This document shows positions 58,302-64,000 of a DNA stretch of 64,000 nt, in pieces (the first letter of the stretch is position 1; every line of letters begins with the position of its first letter). Source of the stretch: RPQJ01 sp044226195 (lineage in GTDB: Bacteria; Pseudomonadota; Gammaproteobacteria; Steroidobacterales; Steroidobacteraceae); the NCBI GenBank assembly GCA_044226195.1, contig JBGAHO010000008.1:1-64000 (forward strand). Direction: 5' to 3'. Position numbers and translations under genes: made by a program. Under the pieces are notes generated by a model that saw nothing but the letters and a program-made list of their open reading frames with translations, searched no databases and had not been told where the DNA came from.

Positions 58302-58560
58302 AATGGAGATGCATCCGTTCTGAAGCGGAACTGCGTCACGCTTTGACATAACGAAAAGAGAACTCGATCACGGAGGTCGGGTTGCCCCGACAAGGACAAT
58401 TCCGCCCACGCGAACGCAGGTCCTTTTCAAGGTGAAGCAACAACACCCAGGGACGGGACCGGCGGACGCGGGCGCCACGAAACTTGTTGAGTCGGAGTCC
58501 GGGGGGGCGATGACTCGGTGGTGCGGACTCAAACCATCATTCATCGAGAGAGGAACTGAA
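58302..58560 (+). other. Upstream region of the Csu pilus operon
   Basis: This 259-bp gap contains two hairpins: GTCGGG/CCCGAC (58376-58381 with 58386-58391, UUGC loop) and AAGGAC/GTCCTT (58392-58397 with 58420-58425), the latter followed by TT. They could be an attenuator or leader regulation. No known riboswitch consensus fits. Confidence 0.5.
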
Positions 58561-59061
58561 ATGCGTAAGTACGCAATTGCCCCGCTCGCCGCGGGCGTGC
58601 TGCTGGCCCTGGCGGGCACGGCCGACGCGGCCACCAAGACGTCGAACTTCACGGTCAACGCCACGGTGGCGTCGAACTGCGTGATCTCGAGCACGAACCT
58701 GAACTTCGGCAACTACGACGCCAGCACGGCCCTCACGGGCAGCTCGTCGGTCGTCGTGCGCTGCTCGAACGGCACGATCTACACCGTGTCGCTGAGCCCG
58801 GGCTCGGGCTCGTTCGCCACCCGCACCATGAAGAACGGCACGAACAACCTCGAGTACAACCTGTACACGACCAATGCCCTGACCACGGTGTGGGGCGACG
58901 GCACGGCCAGCACCGGCACGCGCGGCGGCACGGGCACGGGCCTGTCGGCGGCGCGCGACCAGACGCTGACGGTGTTCGGCTCGCTGCCGAACAGCACCGC
59001 CAACCAGGACGCCCCCGCGGGCGCCTACACCGACACCATCACGGCCACGGTCACGTACTGA
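58561..59061 (+). CDS. Csu-type pilin (spore coat U domain protein)
   Basis: This 166-residue protein has a signal peptide (ending ADAA) and a spore coat U/Csu pilin domain (NCVISSTNLNFGNYDAS...AGAYTDTITATVTY). Such subunits are assembled by donor-strand exchange. It is the first gene of the chaperone-usher operon; AGAGAGGAACTGAA upstream gives a ribosome-binding site. Confidence 0.88.
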   Translation: MRKYAIAPLAAGVLLALAGTADAATKTSNFTVNATVASNCVISSTNLNFGNYDASTALTGSSSVVVRCSNGTIYTVSLSPGSGSFATRTMKNGTNNLEYNLYTTNALTTVWGDGTASTGTRGGTGTGLSAARDQTLTVFGSLPNSTANQDAPAGAYTDTITATVTY

Positions 59062-59068
59062 GCCAACG

Positions 59069-59817
59069 ATGGGCGTGCGCAGTCTCCTGCTGAGCACCCT
59101 GGCCGCGNNNNNNNNNNNNNNNNNNNNNNNCCGCTGCCGGCGCACGCCGGCACGTTTTCGATCTCGCCGATTCGCGTCGACCTCGGTTCGGCCGCGAAGA
59201 CCGGCGTCATCACCGTCCGCAACGAAGAAGCCGCCGACGTCGTCGTGCAGGCGACGGTGGTGCAGTGGGAGCAGGAGGCCGGCACGGACAAGCTGACCCC
59301 GACCCAGGACCTGCTGGTCTCGCCGGCGGTCTTCACGCTCACGCCCAAGGGCTCGCAGCTGGTGCGAGTGGCGCTGCGCCGCGACGCCGACCCGAAGCGC
59401 GAGCTCAGCTACCGGCTGCTGCTGCAGGAAGTGCCGCAGACCGCCAAGCCCGATTTCACCGGCCTGACCGTCGCCCTGCAGATCAGCCTGCCCGTGTGGG
59501 TGGCGCCGCGGGGCAACGCCAGGCCGGACGTGCACTGGAGCGCGGCCCCGACGCCGGACGGCCTGCTGTCGATCACCGCGCGCAACGACGGCGATGCGCA
59601 CTTCCGCGTCGTCAGCTTCAAGGCGGAGCCGGCCGACGGCTCGGCGCCGGCGATCGAGCAGTCGATCGCAAGCTATCTCCTCCCCGGGCAGTCGAAGGCC
59701 TGGGTGCTCGGCAACAACAAGAACACGACCTCCAACGCCGCGTGGCGCCGCATTCGCATCCGGGGAACGAGCGAAGCCGGCGAGTTCGAGGCGGAGGCCA
59801 GCCTCGGGACGCGATGA
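59069..59817 (+). CDS. Periplasmic pilus chaperone (interrupted by an assembly gap)
   Basis: The gene starts at 59069 (MGVRSLLLSTLAA, the signal peptide). After the N-run it continues in the frame of PLPAHAGTFSISPIRVDLG, then QATVVQWEQE, LTPKGSQLVRVALRR and LQISLPVWV, the PapD-like Csu chaperone fold. The gap is inside the signal peptide. To keep frame its true length must be a multiple of three, but 23 Ns are shown, so the assembled gap size is wrong. The stop is at 59815-59817. Confidence 0.85.
59108..59130. other. Assembly gap (23 Ns)
   Basis: A run of 23 undetermined bases falls within the chaperone signal-peptide codons. It shows the sequence is a scaffolded draft. Confidence 0.99.
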
Positions 59818-59820
59818 CCC

Positions 59821-62112
59821 ATGCGCGCGCGGCTGACGCTGGCCTTCCTGCTCGCGCTCGCGCTGCCCACGCCCGGCACTGCGGCGGCGGACGCACCCGC
59901 GTACGCTGAATCCATCGTCGAGCTGCGCCTCAACGGGCAGCCCGACACCCAGACCCTCGTCCTGCGGCGCGATGCCGACGGCACGCTGCTCATCAAGGCC
60001 AGCGACCTCGCGGCCCTGCGCATCCGCCCGCCCGTGAGCGGCTCGGTCATGGTCAACGGCGAGCGCTACTACCGCCTCGGCGGCGAGATGGGCGCGCAGG
60101 TGAACTTCGACGAGGCGACGCTCACCGCGGACGTCACGCTGCCCCCGGGCTCGTTCCTGCCGAGCGAGTCCCGCGTCGTCCGTCCCGACGTGCCGCAGGT
60201 CACGCCCGGCTTCGGCGCGTTCGTGAACTACGATTTCTTCTCCGAGCAGACCTCGCAGGCCGACAGCCTCGGGATGATCGCCGAGACCGGCCTGTTCACC
60301 GGCCACGGCGTGCTCACGAGCTCGCTGCTCGGCCAGTACGACGACGAGCGGCACGGCGCCGTGCGACTCGAGACCACGTGGACGTCCGATTTCCCGGAGC
60401 ACCTCGCGACGCTGCGGGTCGGCGACGCCATCAGCGCGTCCGGCGCCTGGGGCCGCTCGGTGCGCTTCGGCGGCATCCAGTTCGGCACCAACTTCGCGAC
60501 GCAGCCGACGCTCGTGACGACGCCGATGCTGGCGGCGCACGGTGACGCCGTGGTGCCGTCGACCGTCGACGTGTTCGTGAACGGCCAGCCGGTCGCCAGC
60601 CAGCAGGTGCCGCCCGGCCCGTTCACCATCGACCACGTGCCCTCGATCACGGGCGCGGGCCAGATCCAGGTGGTCGTGACCGATGCGCTCGGCCGCCAGC
60701 AGGTGATCTCGCAGCCCTACTACACCGGCCCGTCGCTGCTGCGCGCCGGCCTGAGCGAATACTCGTTCGAGCTCGGTGCGATCCGCCGGGACTACGGCTC
60801 GCGCAGCAACCAGTACGGCAGCCTCGTCGCCGCGGGCACCTATCGCCGCGGACTCAGTGACGCGCTGACCGCGGAACTGCATTTCGAGGGCAGCGCCGAC
60901 GGCGCGCACGCGGCCGGCATCGATGCGTCGTGGCAGGCCGGTCGGCTCGGCGTGCTGTCCCTCACCGCTGCGGCCGGCGGCGACCAGGACATGGGTTGGC
61001 TCGGCGGCATCGGCTTCGAGCGCAGCACGGAGCACGTCAACGTGTTCGCGCGCTCGCAGTTCGCGACGCGCGGCTTCTCGCAGCTCGGCGATTCGCTCGA
61101 CCCGCGGCGTCCGAAGGGCCGGACGTTCGGCGGCGTCGGCTTCAGCCTCGGCCGCGGCGGCAGCCTGCAACTCGCGTACGGCCAGCAGACCTTCTGGAAC
61201 GGCCCGTCCGAGCAGACCTTCGGCGTCAGCCACTCGATCACGCTCGGCGCGTACGGCTTCCTGAGCCTGCTCGCCAACCAGCGCTTCGGCGACAACGACG
61301 GGCTCGAGCTGTTCGCCAACTGGACGATGCCTTTCGGCGAACGCAAGACGGCCTCGATGTCGCTGCAGCAGACGACCGACGACGGCTTCGAGGCGGTCGC
61401 CACGCTGCAGAAGAACCTGCCGCCGGGCTCCGGTGCCGGCTACCGCATGATGGTGTCGTCCAACCAGGACGGGCAGGCGGGCTATTCGCTGCAGGGCCGC
61501 GCAGGCACCGTGGAGGTGGACTTCGCACGCCGCAACGGCACCGACGGCTGGCGCGCGGAGGCCACCGGCGCACTGGCAATCACGTCGGCGGGCGTGATGC
61601 CGACTCGCCGGCTCGACCGCAGCTTCGCGGTGGTGAAGGTGGCGGACTATCCAGGCCTGACCGTGTACGTCGAGAACCAGCCGGTCGGCAAGACCGACGC
61701 GCACGGCCGCGTGCTGCTCGATTCGCTGCGGGCCTACGAACGCAATTCCGTCAGCATCGACGCTCAGCAGCTGCCGCTCGATGCGACGCTGGCCACCGCA
61801 ACGATGGACGTGACGCCCGGCTATCGCAGCGGCGCGGTCGTCGACTTCCCCGTGCAGCACGCCAGCCCCGCGACCTTCCGCCTGGTGCTCGAGGACGGCT
61901 CGCCGGTGCCGCCGGGCGCGCAGGTGACCGTCGCGGGACGCGTCGCGCCGGTCGCCATGCAGGGGCTCGTGTACGTCGAAGAGGCGGCGGGCAGCCATCA
62001 GGCCACCGCTGAATGGACCGGACACCGTTGCACCTTTGAACTCGTTCGCCCCGAAGGCACGGATCCCGTGCCCGATCTCGGTACAATCGCATGCCACGCC
62101 CTCATGGAGTGA
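59821..62112 (+). CDS. Outer-membrane usher of the Csu-type pilus
   Basis: This 763-residue porin has a signal peptide, an N-terminal periplasmic domain (YAESIVELRLNGQPD), a plug-containing 24-strand beta-barrel (VNYDFFSEQTSQ..., VFVNGQPVASQQVPPGPFTIDHVP) and C-terminal domains. It is shorter than FimD-type ushers and fits the spore coat U group. It begins 3 bp after the chaperone gene. Confidence 0.92.
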   Translation: MRARLTLAFLLALALPTPGTAAADAPAYAESIVELRLNGQPDTQTLVLRRDADGTLLIKASDLAALRIRPPVSGSVMVNGERYYRLGGEMGAQVNFDEATLTADVTLPPGSFLPSESRVVRPDVPQVTPGFGAFVNYDFFSEQTSQADSLGMIAETGLFTGHGVLTSSLLGQYDDERHGAVRLETTWTSDFPEHLATLRVGDAISASGAWGRSVRFGGIQFGTNFATQPTLVTTPMLAAHGDAVVPSTVDVFVNGQPVASQQVPPGPFTIDHVPSITGAGQIQVVVTDALGRQQVISQPYYTGPSLLRAGLSEYSFELGAIRRDYGSRSNQYGSLVAAGTYRRGLSDALTAELHFEGSADGAHAAGIDASWQAGRLGVLSLTAAAGGDQDMGWLGGIGFERSTEHVNVFARSQFATRGFSQLGDSLDPRRPKGRTFGGVGFSLGRGGSLQLAYGQQTFWNGPSEQTFGVSHSITLGAYGFLSLLANQRFGDNDGLELFANWTMPFGERKTASMSLQQTTDDGFEAVATLQKNLPPGSGAGYRMMVSSNQDGQAGYSLQGRAGTVEVDFARRNGTDGWRAEATGALAITSAGVMPTRRLDRSFAVVKVADYPGLTVYVENQPVGKTDAHGRVLLDSLRAYERNSVSIDAQQLPLDATLATATMDVTPGYRSGAVVDFPVQHASPATFRLVLEDGSPVPPGAQVTVAGRVAPVAMQGLVYVEEAAGSHQATAEWTGHRCTFELVRPEGTDPVPDLGTIACHALME

Positions 62113-62225
62113 CCCTTGCGCGGCCCGGCGATCGATCGGGGCAGACACCCAGCTTTCACATGCTTGCCGAGTGCCGCGGCGTGACTGGCGGGACCGGTGG
62201 CACAGCCCATGGCCGGGCGACGATC

Positions 62226-62735
62226 GTGAGCACCCGGTGGCGAATCCGCCGCCGGTCCGCAGGGCTTGCAGCCTGGGTCGTCGCCGCGCTCCTGGTGGCG
62301 CCGGCCGTACAGGCCGCGATCGACTGCAGCGTCTCGACCGCCGGCATCAACTTCGGCGCCTACGACCCGACCTCCGCCACGCCGGACGACATCGTCGGCA
62401 ACCTCGCCGTCACCTGCACGCGAGTGATCTTCGTCGACGTGTTCCACGTGCCGTTCACCGTGTCGCTGTCGCGGGGCAGCAGTACGTCGTTCAACCCGCG
62501 CACGCTGCGCTCAGGCACGAACGTGCTGAACTACAACATCTATCGGGACGCCGCCCATTCGCAGGTCTGGGGCGACGGCACCAACTCGACGGTCCGCCTG
62601 AGCGATACGTCGGATTTCGTCTGGTTCCAGACCTCGCAGACCGACAACTTCGCCCTGTACGGGCGCATCCCGGCCCTCCAGGACGTCCGGGTCGGCAACT
62701 ACACCGACACGGTGGTCGTGCAGATCACCTTCTGA
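62226..62735 (+). CDS. Second spore coat U-type pilin or tip subunit
   Basis: This 169-residue protein has a basic N-terminus, a signal peptide (about residues 10-33, AVQAA) and a spore coat U domain (IDCSVSTAGINFGAYDP...GNYTDTVVVQITF). It is the last gene of the pilus operon and, by position, may be the tip adhesin. The start is uncertain: the GTG at 62226 gives the best signal peptide, but ATG 62160 (overlapping less of the usher) is possible. Confidence 0.82.
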   Translation: MSTRWRIRRRSAGLAAWVVAALLVAPAVQAAIDCSVSTAGINFGAYDPTSATPDDIVGNLAVTCTRVIFVDVFHVPFTVSLSRGSSTSFNPRTLRSGTNVLNYNIYRDAAHSQVWGDGTNSTVRLSDTSDFVWFQTSQTDNFALYGRIPALQDVRVGNYTDTVVVQITF

Positions 62736-62744
62736 ACGGTCGGG

Positions 62745-63188
62745 TCAGAGCGCGCGGGCGTCGAGCCGGACCGGCAGTTCGTAGCTGCCTTCGCGCGCGC
62801 CGGGCGCGAGGTGCAGCCGATAGCGCAGCGCGTATTCGCGCGCACCGACCGCCACCTGCTGATGCACGTCCGCGCCGAGGTCGCCGAGCGTGAGCGGAGC
62901 GGCGAGCCCCTTCACCTCGATTGCCCGCGTGAGGCCCGTGCGGGTATCGAAGTGCAGCAGGTATCCGCGGCGATCGTTGCTCGCGATGCGATACGTGGCG
63001 GCGACGTCGACGTAGCCCCGCGCGAGATCGGCGCGGGTCACCTGCACGCGCTCGGGCGCCGCGAGAGTGGTGAGCGTGAGGTGCGGCTCGACGATCGCCC
63101 CCACGAGGAAGTGGGCGCGCACGCTGTCGGCGGCGGCGATCACTGGCAGCAGGGCCACCAGGCAGGCGAGCTGTGAGCGGGTTCTCAT
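62745..63188 (-). CDS. Small exported protein, unrecognised
   Basis: This 147-residue protein has a signal peptide (to about residue 22, IAAADS) and a beta-rich body (HFLVGAIVEPHLTLTTLAAPERVQVTRADLARGYVDVAATYRIASND). GGGGAG lies 8 nt before ATG 63188. It converges with the last pilus gene and I do not recognise the family. A pilus-related role is possible by location. Confidence 0.65.
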   Translation of the reverse strand: MRTRSQLACLVALLPVIAAADSVRAHFLVGAIVEPHLTLTTLAAPERVQVTRADLARGYVDVAATYRIASNDRRGYLLHFDTRTGLTRAIEVKGLAAPLTLGDLGADVHQQVAVGAREYALRYRLHLAPGAREGSYELPVRLDARAL

Positions 63189-63372
63189 TTTCTTCACTCC
63201 CCGGCACTCACCGTCGCCGGCTTGTGCTAGGCCCTACGCTACCCCCGGAGGAGGGGGTCCGCAATCGAAGTCCGAACCGGGTTGGAGGCGGTTCCGGGCC
63301 GTGACCTCCAACCATTGCGCCGTGGCCGGAAACCCCTAAACTCGCATCTCTCCTACGAGCCAAGAGACCTCC

Positions 63373-64000
63373 GTGAGCTCCCCACCGACCGATACGACGC
63401 ATCCGGACCATTACCACCGGGTCGTCGATTGCCAGTGGGCCTGCCCGGCCCACACCGACGTCCCCGAATACATCCGCCTGATCGCCCTCGGAAAATTCTC
63501 GGAAGCCTACTTGGTGAACCGGGAATCCAACGTGTTCCCCGGGATCCTCGGCCGTGTGTGCGACCGCCCCTGCGAACCCGCCTGCCGGCGGGGTCGCGTC
63601 GAGGAAAAGCCGGTCGCGATCTGCCGCCTCAAGCGAGTGGCGGCCGATCACAAGGACGACATCACCCAGCGGCTCCCGGTCATCCCCAAGCAGAAGAACG
63701 GGAAACGCGTGGTCTGTATCGGCGCGGGGCCCGCTTCCTTGACGGTGGCGAACGACCTCTTGCCGCTCGGCTACGAGGTGACCGTCCTCGAGCAGTGGAA
63801 CCTGGCCGGCGGCCTGATGCGGACCAACATCCCGTCGTTCCGCCTCCCCGAGTCGGTGCTCGACGAGGAGATCGGCTACATCCAGTCCATGGGCGCCGAG
63901 ATCCGCTACAACTCGCGCGTCGACTCGCTGAAGAAGCTGCTCTCCACGGGCGGCTACGACGCCGTGTTCGTCGGCAGCGGCGCGCCGAAGGGCAAGGAGC
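63373..64000 (+). CDS. GltD-like FAD/NAD(P)-dependent oxidoreductase (partial, 3' end outside window)
   Basis: The first 209 codons are present. They show an N-terminal Fe-S region (CQWACPAHTDVPEY, CDRPCEPACRRG, typical of the glutamate synthase small-subunit family), then the FAD-binding motif GAGPASLTVANDLL and VTVLEQ. The start is a GTG at 63373. It may transfer electrons from NAD(P)H to a partner; the partner cannot be told because the gene runs off the window. Confidence 0.8.
   Translation, partial: MSSPPTDTTHPDHYHRVVDCQWACPAHTDVPEYIRLIALGKFSEAYLVNRESNVFPGILGRVCDRPCEPACRRGRVEEKPVAICRLKRVAADHKDDITQRLPVIPKQKNGKRVVCIGAGPASLTVANDLLPLGYEVTVLEQWNLAGGLMRTNIPSFRLPESVLDEEIGYIQSMGAEIRYNSRVDSLKKLLSTGGYDAVFVGSGAPKGKE

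Noticed and set aside
58376..58425. Cyclic di-GMP riboswitch before the pilus operon
   Set aside because: Hairpins are present but the conserved GEMM sequence elements are not visible.
58537..62148. 1203-codon open frame antisense to the pilus operon
   Set aside because: It crosses the N-run, has low-complexity composition and opposes four well-supported genes.

Overview
This window looks like a chromosomal stretch of a high-GC (roughly 70% by eye) Gammaproteobacterium, or possibly a close betaproteobacterial relative. Evidence is the priA-argS-SPOR gene order, OxyR and CysB regulators, a CmoA-like enzyme, YajQ, two PEP-CTERM proteins with sigma-54-type promoters, and an NAD-linked hoxFUYHW [NiFe]-hydrogenase. 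An internal run of Ns (59108-59130) shows it comes from a draft or metagenome-derived assembly. No rRNA, tRNA, CRISPR array, prophage or intact insertion sequence was seen. Long open frames antisense to the real genes are GC-rich shadows and were left out.

Layout. 1-6703 (mostly minus): a PEP-CTERM protein, the ABC-F protein YbiT, an octaheme c-type cytochrome lipoprotein of the tetrathionate reductase family, and a compact ECF sigma / anti-sigma / small exported protein / [WF]xx[LM]SPE-repeat protein operon. 7003-13700 (plus): a paired DnaA-box palindrome, priA, argS, a SPOR-domain protein, a tiny PEP-CTERM protein (minus), then a CmoA-like carboxy-SAM synthase and an ICMT-like membrane methyltransferase. 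13697-23828: a cysteine synthase, comM, cysB, an SDR enzyme, the sulfate-binding protein gene sbp, an ABC exporter, two paralogous single-TM proteins of the DUF6090 type and a MEKHLA/PAS protein. 23844-30078 (minus): one tightly packed operon, cysA-cysT-cysW-histidine kinase-response regulator.

30238-44393: a TonB-domain protein, a DUF2785 protein, a HerA-like ATPase, a DUF2780-like protein, a membrane protein, yajQ, a REP-like repeat cluster, tex, an acyl-CoA desaturase, an S9 peptidase, a GNAT and a lipase-like hydrolase. 44418-49454 (minus): hoxF-hoxU-hoxY-hoxH-hoxW, nearly all overlapping. 49524-56583: a family 4-like uracil-DNA glycosylase, an HtrA-like protease, a possible GIY-YIG protein, a two-helix membrane protein, a 2-hydroxyacid dehydrogenase, a DUF4349 lipoprotein, a frameshifted EF-hand gene, a Nudix hydrolase, oxyR and a PCu(A)C copper chaperone. 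56595-64000: an M17-N/CHAT fusion protease, a Csu-type chaperone-usher pilus operon, a small exported protein and the start of a GltD-like oxidoreductase.

The most interesting system is the sulfate uptake module. The sbp gene and the distant cysA operon carry the same promoter: an identical 17-bp operator (TCACCGCTTTGTCACCG, 11-bp periodic half-sites), then the same CGACTGAC block, and -35/-10 elements 17 bp apart in both. The cysA operon also encodes its own PhoR/PhoB-like two-component pair, whose kinase has a four-cysteine PAS domain, and the CysA ATPase is fused to a universal-stress-protein-like domain. I infer a dedicated, probably redox- or sulfur-responsive, two-component control of sulfate import. 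Second-tier observations are the sigma-54 sites at both PEP-CTERM genes, the DnaA-box pair before priA, the CmoA/ICMT pairing and the M17-N/CHAT fusion.
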